Positions 39,499 to 49,289 of a stretch of 64,000 nucleotides of DNA are shown here, in pieces (position 1 is the stretch's first letter; each line of letters starts with the position of its first letter). The notes under the pieces were generated by a model that was not told the DNA's origin, made no database searches, and saw only the letters and a list, made by a program, of their open reading frames with translations. Origin of the DNA: Tritrichomonas musculus (taxonomy: Eukaryota > Parabasalia > Tritrichomonadida > Tritrichomonadidae); contig JAPFFF010000060.1 of assembly GCA_039105265.1 (NCBI GenBank), positions 558,001-622,000 on the forward strand. The letters are read 5' to 3'. A program made the position numbers and the translations under genes.

Positions 39499-39499
<1 letters not shown>

Positions 39500-39506
39500 A
39501 TGGCAG

Positions 39507-39511
39507 TCATT
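39507..39511 (+). promoter_or_regulatory. Initiator box of the LC8-type gene
   Basis: TCATT (in TCATTTCAC), +1 A at 39509, 26 nt before the ATG at 39535. It favours 39535 rather than 39629 as the first translated ATG. Confidence 0.65.
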
Positions 39512-39534
39512 TCACAAATATATATTGGAAATAA

Positions 39535-39940
39535 ATGACTTTGTCTATAGATGAAAACACTATTTTATCCCTTGTGGAAATGGTTAAAAATATGCAAAAC
39601 CAAATGAAAGAAATGAGTAAAGCAATTAATGAGCTTTGGAGATAAAATGATTAAATTATCTGATAAAGGTGAATACGACAAAGTAAATGTTCTTGAAAAT
39701 TCGATGGATTATGATAAAAAGAATTTTGCAATAAACACTACAAGATATGGTCTTCGTCACTATACAAGTCACTTTGATTGCGCAAAGTATATAAAAGAAC
39801 AATTCGACAGCAAATATACTGGAATTTGGGTCGCTATTCTTAGGGTAAGAGGATATGGAAGTTGCTATTATTCTTATTCTGATAATGGTCACATTTGTTT
39901 CACAATGGGTGAATTTATTGTTGATATTTTCAGAAAATAA
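39535..39940 (+). CDS. LC8-type dynein light chain with coiled-coil leader (frame change)
   Basis: The frame from the promoter-proximal ATG (39535) gives 36 residues of coiled coil (MTLSIDENTILSLVEMVKNM to ELWR) and stops at 39645. The overlapping frame 39629-39940 codes 103 residues that match LC8: CAKYIKEQFDSKYTGIWVAIL corresponds to [22 protein letters not shown], and YYSYSDNGHICFTMGEFIVDIFRK to [25 protein letters not shown]. LC8 is a dimerisation hub and dynein subunit. Either one base has changed near 39629-39645 in a coiled-coil/LC8 fusion, or the first frame is an upstream reading frame and the light chain starts at 39629 or 39647. The C-terminal domain is divergent from LC8. Confidence 0.72.
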
Positions 39941-40228
39941 TGATAAAATTCAATTATTCAGATAAATTAAACATTCTTTTTAATAAAAATGAGAAATTTT
40001 TTATTATTATTTTCATTTTTTTTAAGATAAAATCTACAACTCAGAATTATATTTTATTAATTTTGAATGCTCTTGTTATCATTTTGAATTATTTGTATCA
40101 AATTAATTTCAACAATATGGTTGATGAAAAATTAGAGTTTATTCAACATGAAATGGAAGATTGTATTTCAAATTTTGATGAAAACAAAATATAAAATTAT
40201 AAGATATTTTAGTTTTGAAAATGTTATG
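39941..40228. other. Sequence after the LC8-type gene
   Basis: An 84-codon plus-strand frame (39940-40194) touches the light-chain stop but resembles nothing; its last part, from MVDEKLEFIQHEMED at about 40120, is acidic and could be a small exon-like remnant. I do not call it a gene. Confidence 0.35.
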
Positions 40229-40236
40229 TAACTTTT

Positions 40237-40373
40237 GATAGATTTTAAAAAGGACGAAACCGCATACCTTTTACAACATTCAATTTTGTGAAAACACATA
40301 GAAATTTTTGATTGATTCCTTCAAATTTGAATGTTGTAAAAGGTATGCGGTTTCGTCCTTTTTGAAGTCTACC
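40237..40373. mobile_element. 137-bp foldback MITE with 8-bp target duplication (hAT-like)
   Basis: Terminal inverted repeats of about 49 bp: a perfect 37-bp core (AAAAAGGACGAAACCGCATA...) and a less perfect outer 12 bp. The element is flanked on both sides by TAACTTTT (40229-40236 and 40374-40381), an 8-bp target duplication as made by hAT transposases. It sits within repeat X; the related copy at 37727-37770 lacks the insert and serves as an approximate empty site. No coding capacity. Confidence 0.87.
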
Positions 40374-40388
40374 TAACTTTTCAGTAAA

Positions 40389-40456
40389 CTCAATTTTGAA
40401 TGACCTATTCAAAATTCTAAAGAAAAATTGAATAATTCTCAACTTTTTGAGATACT

Positions 40457-40488
<32 letters not shown>
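40389..40488 (+). repeat. Dispersed repeat X with A(31) tail, copy 2
   Basis: Matches 37758-37868. Its A-run (40458-40488) is interrupted by the 585-bp inverted-repeat element that follows. Confidence 0.85.
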
Positions 40489-40490
<2 letters not shown>

Positions 40491-41073
40491 AGATATTTTT
40501 TGACCCCAATCTCATTTGACCCCAACGGTTAAGGTCAATATTGACCCTGTATCGTACTTCAGAAAAAATCGGCGAGAACTTTTTTGCACTTTTGTGAAAA
40601 ATACCATGAGTAGCTACTCACGCTTTTTTCGCTAAATTTATAACATAGAATTTAATTTTTTACAAATAATGCTATGTTATAATTTTGAAAAGATTAGTAA
40701 ACATTTATTGTTATTTATAACATCATAAGCACAAATATGTGAAGAAAATCTTATATATTTTTTTATAAAGAGATATCAATAATATTATAACAAAAAAAAA
40801 AAAAAAAGGAAAAATTGGATTAATAAATACTACAATGAGATACTAATTACGAATAACTTACTCGGGATGGAAGAAATTTCATTTAGAGCTGCTTTTTAAT
40901 AATAAAAATGATTTTTTTGAAATTTTCGCAAAAAAAGCGTGAGTAAGCTACTCATGGTATTTTTCACAAAAGTGCAAAAAAGTTCTCGCCGATTTTTTCT
41001 GAAGTACGATACAGGGTCAATATTGACCTTAACCGTTGGGGTCAAATGAGATTGGGGGCAAAAAATATCTCCC
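40489..41073. mobile_element. 585-bp element with about 150-bp inverted repeats
   Basis: The left end (GGAGATATTTTTTGACCCC...) and the right end are near-exact inverted repeats over about 150 bp (40489-40640 and 40922-41073), with a 280-bp AT-rich centre without coding capacity. It lies between A(31) and A(16), so it inserted into a poly-A tract and the target duplication cannot be read. It is a non-autonomous DNA element of MITE type. Confidence 0.88.
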
Positions 41074-41093
41074 AAAAAAAAAAAAAAAAGATG

Positions 41094-41268
41094 AAATGTG
41101 TTTTCAATTTCCAGAATTTTTTCTAGTGTTTGGCGGCCATCGAAAAAAGTTTAATGGTAGTGGAAAACATTCAGTTGGGGCTGAAGAACTGAGGAAAGTT
41201 CAAAACATAAAATTTTCTTTTTTTTGTAAATAAATTAACTGAGGTTTGCCTTCTCACAAAACTCTTTA
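41094..41268 (-). repeat. Dispersed repeat Y, copy 2
   Basis: Second copy of the repeat at 38593-38790, same orientation and also preceded by poly-A. Confidence 0.82.
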
Positions 41269-41535
41269 TTTAAAAAAGCTTTAATGCTTTTCAATTTTAG
41301 ATCAATCGTTATTCATTGTCTGACCAGCTTATGACGTTTGAACTTTGATAATGGCTTATTGGCTGAACTGCTATATTTTGTGAAGAATGATCATTTTATA
41401 TTGTTGAATTAGCATAAGATTGGGACGTGCTTGCTTTCTGATGAAAAATTTGAAAAGGCTGATTTTCTTTCTCATATTTATTTTAAATATTGTTTTATAG
41501 TTATGTTTGTTTTGAGGAAAATGTTAGTTTTGAAT

Positions 41536-43083
41536 GAAAATCTGACAAAAAGACGTTAAGGAAAAAATCTATTTTATTTGCTTTTTTTCCAGCAACAAAT
41601 GAATAATTTGATTTTTTAAGTAATAGCAAATTGCCAACAAACTAACATGAATTAAAATAACCGATGAAATGAACGTTTATAAATTCATACAAAAAGATAT
41701 CAGATTTGATGATCAAAAATAAAAGTCAATTAAAACAATTAATTTTATGATTTGCGTGTTTAAAACAGATTAATTTAACAATATTCGGTATTTTTAGCCT
41801 ATTCTAAATCGCTGGCGATGAGATAGTTTGAATAAATAGTTTTTTTTTTATAATCATTTTTATTTTGATAATATTTACTTAAATATCAATTGGTTCTTTA
41901 TCCAATTAACTAAAATTTAATCATATAGTAATTACATATTTAAACATACCATCACTTTCCAATTGACAATATTTTGCTTCCAGAAAACTTAAATTTGGAA
42001 ATTGTTTTAATTCATATATTTCGTCTATCCAGCTATCAATAACAAGATAAAAAAAATAAGATTTATAATGAATATGAGGTATTGTTTTGTGTTATGAAGA
42101 AAATTTTGATTATGAAAGAAGTGATGTGTTTTAAGAGCTCAATTCTTGAAAATGTCGAAAAAAAATTGATTTAAAAGAAAAATTCTTAAATGATTAATTG
42201 ATTTTTTAAAATAAGTATCAAAATAGATTAATAATCTTTTAAATAAATATGAGAAAGAAAATAAATGCCAAAACGCATTGAAAACCTATACTTTTGCATC
42301 TTTTATATAAGTTTATTGAATTTTAGAAAAAAGTGAATTTTTCTCAAGACAAAGTAAGTTTCTTCTATATAATTTTATATTTAATAATATTATACTATTG
42401 AGCATATAATTTTCACCTTAAATATCAATATTCCAGAAATTTTTGCTTCCAAGAAGCAATCAATTAAAAACACGTTTTTTCATTTTTATTATTACAGGGA
42501 TTTAAAAAAGTGATATTATGCTAGTATCTTATTTCAAAACCATGCGTATTATATTTTTTGCTATGCAGTTTTTATTTTTTCTGTTATAAAATTGAACAAT
42601 TCATTTTTGATGACTTTTTTAAAAAACCCAACAATTTTCATATATATTGAGAATTATGAAATGCTGATAATAGAAATATATATAATGAATGATAACCTTA
42701 TATTTACATTGCTTTTTCTAAAAAAATAATTGATATTTAAGTAAATATCATCAAAATAAAAATGATAATAAAAAAAAAACTATTTATTCAAATTATCTCA
42801 TCGCCAGCGATTTAGGATAGGCTAAAAGTACCGAATATTGTTAAATTAATCTGTTTTAAACACGCAAATCATAAAATTAATTGTTTTAATTGACTTTTAT
42901 TTTTGATCATCAAATCTGATATCTTTTTGTATGAATTTATAAACGTTCATTTCATCGGTTATTTTAATTCATGTTAGTTTGTTGATAATTTGCTATTACT
43001 TAAAAAATCAAATTATTCATTTGTTGCTGGAAAAAAAGCAAATAAAATAGATTTTTTCCTTAACGTCTTTTTGTCAGATTTTC
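41536..43083. mobile_element. 1.55-kb element with 355-bp terminal inverted repeats
   Basis: 41536-41890 and 42729-43083 are inverted copies of equal length (355 bp) with only a handful of differences seen. Weaker similarity runs some 20-40 bp further out on both sides. The 840-bp centre shows no recognisable protein. It is probably a non-autonomous DNA transposon; the long repeats also resemble those of large elements, but no such genes are present. Confidence 0.88.
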
Positions 43084-43413
43084 CTTTAAAATGAACATTT
43101 TACCTAATATGAACAGTACTATATATTAAAAAACATGTTAAAAAAATATAATATCCTCAATAAAAATTTTAATCCGTAAATTATATTTACTTCCACTCTC
43201 ATTTTATTTGAAATTTTATCTTTTTATCATTTGGGAAAATTATACAGAAAATTTTCTATGCGGCATAATTGTAGTAAGATACTGCTTGTTCGACTCAACA
43301 ATATACCTTATTTTTTTTATACTATTTAAAATAAAATTCATAGCGCCTACTTTTTGAGATGCATTGAAAAATTAATAAACTTTATAAAAATATTAAGGGG
43401 TAGAATAGATATA

Positions 43414-45204
43414 ACACTGTTAAGGTGAAGTGACCATCACAGTATTCAAAAAATAAAACTTTTTGATAAATGTAATAAGAACTTTTTGATAAATGTAATA
43501 AGAACTTTTTAATAAATGTAATAAGAACTTTTTGATAAATGTAATAAGAACTTTTTAATACATGTAATAGAACATTTTGAAAAATGTAAATTTTAGATCT
43601 AAAATTATTCGAAAATTTTATCAAATCATAATGAAACTATTATTGAACACAGCGGCAAGATTATTATGGTATCTTTGAAGTTATTAGTACGATTTCCAAT
43701 TAGTACGATTTATCTTTGCTGATTTCCATTTCCAAAATTGGAAATAATTGATATCGAATTCAGCAAAAAGATTTATTATTTACAAATTAATTCTGCCGAA
43801 AATAAAAATTATCTTCAACAAGCGCCATTATGATCAGATTAAAACTAGATTAAATTTTAATATGTAATGTATTTCCAAAAAAGCAGGATAAAAGTTACAT
43901 CTACTAAAAATTAAGCTCTTTAAAGCAAAATATTAATTTTTTAAGCGGTTCCCATGTCCTTTTAAAATGAATTATTTTTTTAATATATTAAATTATTAAG
44001 ATATAGTCCAATAAATTTTAGTAAAAGGATTTAATTTTGTACAAAACAAGATAAATGGAATAATTAATTGATGTTTTAAAATATTTCATTTAAATAATTC
44101 TGAAAATAAGTTACTGTATATTAAAAAATATAATAAATTATTCGCTTTTATTTAATTTTTAAGATTTGACAAATATTTTTTAAAATATCATGCAAAATTG
44201 TAAGATATCTTATAATATTTATAGAGCCCTATTTTGATAACATTATCAAAAATTGTTAGATCTCTCACAATTTAAGTAAAATATTAAAAAATTGAATATT
44301 TTTATTTTTAATCTATTAAAACATCATATGTTTATAAAAATAATATCTAATAAATAATTTATTCATTTAAATTATGTTTGGTCTTTTAATCTCATTGATA
44401 TAGTAAAAATTTACCATTTAAAGATAAACGCTTTTGAGTATTTCAGAAATTGCTTTTAAAGATCTAAGATGATTGCTATTGAGTATTTTAGAAATCGCTT
44501 TTGCAGTTAGAAGATGATCGCTACAGTGTATTTCGGAAATCATCTTCAAAGATCTAGGATAATCGCTATTGAGTATTTCGGGAATCGCTTTTAATGATCT
44601 AAGATAATCGATATTGAGTATTTCGAAAATCGCTTTTACAGTTCTAAGATGATTGTAATTGAGTATTTTGGAAATCGTCTTCAAAGATCTAGGATAATCG
44701 CTATTGAGTATTTCAGAAATCGTTTTTAATGATCTGAGATAATCAATATTGAGTATTTCCTAAATAGTCTTCAAAGATTTAGGATAATCACGATTGAGTA
44801 TTTCGTAAATCTTTTTTAAAGATTTAAAACAATAGTTATTGAGTATCTAGGAAATCGCTTTTGCAGTTCTAAGATGATCACCACTGAGTATTTCGGAATT
44901 CGAATTTAATTATCTAGGATAATCGCCATTGAGTATTTCGTAAATCGTCTTTAGAGATCTAAGATAATCACTATTGAGTATTTCGGATATTTTTTTTAAA
45001 GATCTAAGATAATCGATAATGAGTATTTAGTAAATCCTTTCCAATTTTGGATATAAAAGGCGCCAAAATTATAAATCTTTTATCAAAAAGTTCTTATTAC
45101 TTTTATTAAAAAGTTCTTATTACATTTATTAAAAAGTTCTTATTACATTTATCAAAAAGTTTTATTTTTTGAATACTGTGATGGTCACTTCACCATAACA
45201 GTGT
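43414..45204. mobile_element. 1.8-kb inverted-repeat element carrying two minisatellites
   Basis: 43414-43560 and about 45072-45204 are inverted copies. They share AACACTGTTA(A/T)GGTGAAGTGACC and then several tandem copies of a 23-bp unit AATAAGAACTTTTTGATAAATGT. A short match CTACTTTTTGAGA recurs outside at 43348 and, inverted, at about 45265-45277, so the true ends may lie there. The inside holds the 45-bp repeat array. No transposase seen. Confidence 0.82.
44430..45050 (-). repeat. 45-bp tandem repeat, about 14 diverged copies
   Basis: Unit of the form TTGAGTATTTCGGAAATCGC plus TTTTAAAGATCTAAGATAATCGCTA, repeating every 45 bp from 44434 to about 45045. On the minus strand each unit can code 15 residues (LRSLKAISEILNSDY type), and 88 codons remain open at 44418-44684. 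Other copies contain stops, so it is a repeat, perhaps a decayed coding one. Confidence 0.85.
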
Positions 45205-45280
45205 GCTATTTATCATTTCTAAAATATTAAATATTAAAATAGGTATTTAAATATTGAATGGATTGTCTCAAAAAGTAGCT

Positions 45281-46017
45281 GTCATAAAATCGTAATTTAT
45301 ATTAATATAAAACTTTGTTATACGCATTCAAGAGCTAAATACTGCATTCGTGCTATCATAACTTTATTATATTCTGCTTTTAACTGAAATTCTTCAAAAT
45401 TTTAAATATCAATAAGATGAGAAAAAAAATACAAGCAAATAAATCATAATGAATTTAACAAATTTATTAGTGAAAATTCAAAATATATGAAATATCTGTT
45501 TTGTTTTATTTTAAGTTAAAAAAATTGACCTCAACGATCAATATTTACAAATTTTTATTTCTTCTCTCTCCCTTTTTTTTTTTTTTTTTTTTTTTCACGC
45601 TCGACAACATTTTTCGCAAACTAAAAAAATTGACCTTTTTTGATCGGTAATAATTGAAAAAATTGAGATGATATTTGGTGACCCAATTACTATTTTTTTG
45701 ACCCCTTTTTCTATTTTTGACCCACCCAGTTCCACCCTAAAAAAAAAAAAAAAAATATTGTTTTATGTAATTGCTAATGATGCTTTTTCACAATTTCATA
45801 TTCTAATATAGCATTTTCTTTTTTCATCATGCTCTTTTGATTGATTAACTATATCAAAATAAAATCAAAATATTGGTAATTTAGAATTAAAAAAAATTTT
45901 TGAAAAAATTACTATTATTGCTCAATTTAGCACGTTTTCAACAACAGTCAGCTATCTTTTCAAGAAAAATCTTTTTATTAATAAAAATATATCAGAATAT
46001 ATTACTCAAAGATAAAG
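45281..46017. other. Intergenic sequence with poly-T and poly-A runs
   Basis: T-run at about 45567-45595 and A-run at about 45740-45756 bracket 145 bp with GACC motifs. No gene seen. Confidence 0.5.
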
Positions 46018-46593
46018 TTAAATTAGCAGGCAGCATTTAGAGTGGTGCTTAGAATAATCCTCATCGTTAAGAACTGAGCAATTATTTTTTGTATTTCGAT
46101 ATGTAATTTCGACTGGACGATATTGATCAACTGTTCCATTTGCAAGGGCTCTTATTCTACCCATATATGCTTTTATTGGAGCAATGTAATTGCTTTCTAA
46201 CCATATTGGTTTGAACGCCATTATTTCCAATGTACGAACTCTTTTACCACCAACAACAAATTCTTGAGTAACTGCCACCCTTGATTGAATTGCTGAGATT
46301 TCATAGAATTCATTGTTACAGTTTGGACATAATCTAGGCTCATTAATCATTATTCCTTTTTCAATGAACAAATCAGGACTTAAGAGGGTGCTAAGCATCA
46401 AAACTTGATTTTCTTCGTCGAATGATAGTGAATCATAATTTGAATAATCACGTAAATCATATGGAATATCAAAATCAATTAAACTATTAACTGTACGCAA
46501 GTAATACATGAGTCTTGCCATTGGATGATTAGGTACATTAGCGGTCGATCCAGTAGCTCTGATATTTAAAGCATCTTGTCCTAATGTAATCAT
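46018..46593 (-). CDS. Unrecognised 191-residue protein with CaaX box
   Basis: No family recognised. It has no signal peptide or membrane segment. A CPNC pair (about residues 90-93) could be half of a zinc site. Residues 95-165 are mixed strand/helix (RVAVTQEFVVGGKRVRTLEI). The C-terminus is KHHSKCCLLI; CLLI is a CaaX box (aliphatic last residue, suited to geranylgeranyl transfer), with a second Cys before it. The last five residues nearly match those of the giant protein at 30110-37636 (CCLLL). Expected to be attached to a membrane from the cytosolic side. Reads as an intact gene; promoter box not obvious. Confidence 0.72.
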   Translation of the reverse strand: MITLGQDALNIRATGSTANVPNHPMARLMYYLRTVNSLIDFDIPYDLRDYSNYDSLSFDEENQVLMLSTLLSPDLFIEKGIMINEPRLCPNCNNEFYEISAIQSRVAVTQEFVVGGKRVRTLEIMAFKPIWLESNYIAPIKAYMGRIRALANGTVDQYRPVEITYRNTKNNCSVLNDEDYSKHHSKCCLLI

Positions 46594-47350
46594 TTTTTTA
46601 GAAGATTTTTCTATTGAATTGTATTGAAAAAAAAAAAAAATTAGATTAAAATAAAAACAGTATTATTTTATTATATATTTAATTATTTATTAATATTTAA
46701 ATATTTAAATTTCTAATTTATTTTTTAAAATAAATATACACATAAATTTTAATTATATATTATGTATTTATTAAGATAATATACCAATTTACTAAAATGG
46801 GCGAAATTTATTTTTAGTCAAATTTAAATAAGATCGTTAAACCCATTTAAATTTGAATTTCAAATTTTGAAATAATGATAAAAAGCTTTTTTTAAATATT
46901 TATACATATATATATATTAATAAATAATGAATATTATAATAAATAAATTTGTTTTTTTATAAAAAATTGTTTTATTAATTTATTTTTAATTTTAAAATTA
47001 TTATTATTTCTTTTATTATAAGATACCTTATCTCATTAGAGGTAAAAAATCTTTTCAAATTTTCATAGATATTCAAATCGGCGCCAAAAATATTCAATAC
47101 GAAAATTCCATGCATGACAATTTTGGAGAACATTAGCAGCAAATTCTAAGATCATATCATAAAATCTTGGATAACCTTTGCCTTCTTTTTACTTTTATTT
47201 ATTAACAAAAAGCAAATTTTTCACTTATTATTTCAGATTTATGTATCTATTTTTATCTCTATCAACACCAGATAGATCTTTTATTAATTATTAAAAAATA
47301 TTTCATATCTTATTTTACAGAAAACAGAAAAATCCTATTTTATGTTAATT
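46594..47350. other. Gene-free AT-rich intergenic sequence
   Basis: Divergent flank between the CaaX protein and the acid phosphatase. TA-rich tracts around 46905-46935. No gene seen. Confidence 0.5.
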
Positions 47351-47355
47351 TCATT
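47351..47355 (+). promoter_or_regulatory. Initiator box of the acid phosphatase
   Basis: TCATT with +1 A at 47353, 39 nt before the ATG. Confidence 0.55.
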
Positions 47356-47391
47356 GAATTAGGACGATAGAAATTTCTATTAAAATACACA

Positions 47392-48627
47392 ATGATAAAA
47401 AATATCGCTTTTCATACTTTTTTTCTCTTTTCTACTCTAACGCTAAGCTATACAATGCAATGCGAATCTCCACTTAAACATGCTCCTCCTGTTTCTAATG
47501 CTAAACTTGTTTCGTTTGCGCTTTTCTTACGTCATGGGATTCGTACACCAGTATATACTCATAAATATTTGAGTAGATCGGAAGTTGGCACATGGATTTG
47601 TGATTCTGAGGATTCAGAAGCGCCACGTAATCATTTTTCAATTTATCCAAATATTGATCAATCTTTTTCAAAAATCAGTCGTCGTTATTTTAATCAGTTA
47701 GATACAAATCTTGTTGAATATCCTATAAATTGCCAAGCTGGTGATCTTTTGATCGAAGGAATGCGACAACATTATGAATTAGGACTATTTTACCAAAAAT
47801 ATTTAATTCATGAATTGCATTTTCTCCCACGCCTTATTCATACAGAATATATGGATCTTCGCTCAAGTTATGTTGAGAGAACATTTCGCTCTGGAGAATC
47901 ATTTATGGCTGGTTTATACCCACCTGTTTTACCAAATGAATCCATAACATTTACAACAGGATCAGATAGCTTAGATTACTTAACTATTGATGCTTCGTTT
48001 TGCGCTGATTTACAGAAAGATATCAATAAATTTGGACAAAGTAAAGAATTAACTGACAGAATTAATGAAAATCGTATTTTATACAAAGAAATATATGAAG
48101 CACTAAATTCTTCCGTTGATGAATCAAACTGGAGGCACCTTGGCGATATTTTAGGATTAGCATATTGTACCAATCAAAAATTTCCAAAAGCGATAGAGCA
48201 TCTTATAACTGAAGAAATATTTAATCGATCACAAACAGACTCCGGATTTTATTATTACAAACTATATAGCGTTCGTAAAGGCGTTTCTTCTGCACCGATC
48301 TTTCGTGATCTTTTTAGCAAACTCGATGAAAAAAGAACTTCCAAGCGTTTCTTCCTTTTTTCTGCTCACGATACAACTCTAGCATCCATTCTTGCTACAC
48401 TTGGGTATACTGACGATAGATTACCGACATTCAGATCACATCTCGCTTTTGAAATTTGGGAAAGGCCAGAAGGAAGCGGTAAAAAGTACGTACGAGTTGT
48501 AATGAATGGCGATGAAGTCAATATTGGCGATGAAGACGAAATAATTACGTTGATGCAATATAATGCTTTTAAGGAAAAATTGGCTAAAATTGGAATTAAC
48601 AATTATTGTCCCGAATATCCATTTTGA
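47392..48627 (+). CDS. Secreted histidine acid phosphatase
   Basis: 411 residues. An N-terminal signal peptide (MIKNIAFHTFFLFSTLTLSY) leads to a histidine-phosphatase superfamily branch 2 fold. The catalytic RHGxRxP motif is present as LRHGIRTP (R47, H48, R51), and the C-terminal acid motif is FLFSAHDTTLAS (H326-D327). An inner arginine region SSYVERTFRSGESFMAGLYP fits the substrate pocket of this family. Length is normal. The enzyme removes phosphate from phosphomonoesters at acid pH, after lysosomal or extracellular delivery. No C-terminal membrane segment. The gene looks intact, and the start is supported by the signal peptide and an initiator box. Confidence 0.93.
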   Translation: MIKNIAFHTFFLFSTLTLSYTMQCESPLKHAPPVSNAKLVSFALFLRHGIRTPVYTHKYLSRSEVGTWICDSEDSEAPRNHFSIYPNIDQSFSKISRRYFNQLDTNLVEYPINCQAGDLLIEGMRQHYELGLFYQKYLIHELHFLPRLIHTEYMDLRSSYVERTFRSGESFMAGLYPPVLPNESITFTTGSDSLDYLTIDASFCADLQKDINKFGQSKELTDRINENRILYKEIYEALNSSVDESNWRHLGDILGLAYCTNQKFPKAIEHLITEEIFNRSQTDSGFYYYKLYSVRKGVSSAPIFRDLFSKLDEKRTSKRFFLFSAHDTTLASILATLGYTDDRLPTFRSHLAFEIWERPEGSGKKYVRVVMNGDEVNIGDEDEIITLMQYNAFKEKLAKIGINNYCPEYPF

Positions 48628-49289
48628 ATCATCTTTTTTGTTTTTATTACTGATTTTTATAAATATTATTAAAATTTTATTTTTAATTTTCCTATTTTCA
48701 TATTATAATCTGACAAAAGGCTAAAATACAAGTATAATTATCTTGGGATCTGAAATCAATTCTAATCTTCCCTTTATTTTTTATGATGTTTTGATATAAA
48801 ACTTTTTCAATTGCAATTTGTTTTGATTTTGAACTTTTTGTATGAAAAAAATCTTACATCATATTCATATAAAAAAATAAAGTTTTAATCATCAAATATT
48901 ATTTAAACAAAATGTTACTAATACATAAATAGTATAATGTATGCATGATAGCATATCTTTCAATATGATTGACTATATTTAAAAATTTTTTTTTATATTC
49001 ATCCAACTTCCAAATAATTCTTGCATAAAAGTTAAACCTCTTCATATTATATAACATCCATGTCATAATCAAATCAAATCAATTTTTGAAAGTATTTCGA
49101 ATGTGAAAATTATTCACATTATATTTTCAATTAAAAAGTGATTTCCACTTTTTGAATGTTATATAAAAAATTGAATCATTATTTTTTACATTTTTCACAA
49201 TATTTGATATATTTTTCTAAAGAAATAAATTATGGAGATCATCACTTCATTATAATTTTTAAAACCTAGAATAAAAAATGGTTCGAAAT
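48628..49289. other. Intergenic sequence
   Basis: AT-rich, no gene. CCACTTTTTGAATGTTATAT near 49145 resembles CCACTTTTTGAACGTTATAC near 39129. Confidence 0.45.

Noticed and set aside
44418-44684. 88-codon minus-strand gene
   Set aside because: It is part of the 45-bp repeat array, other units carry stops, and there is no promoter box.
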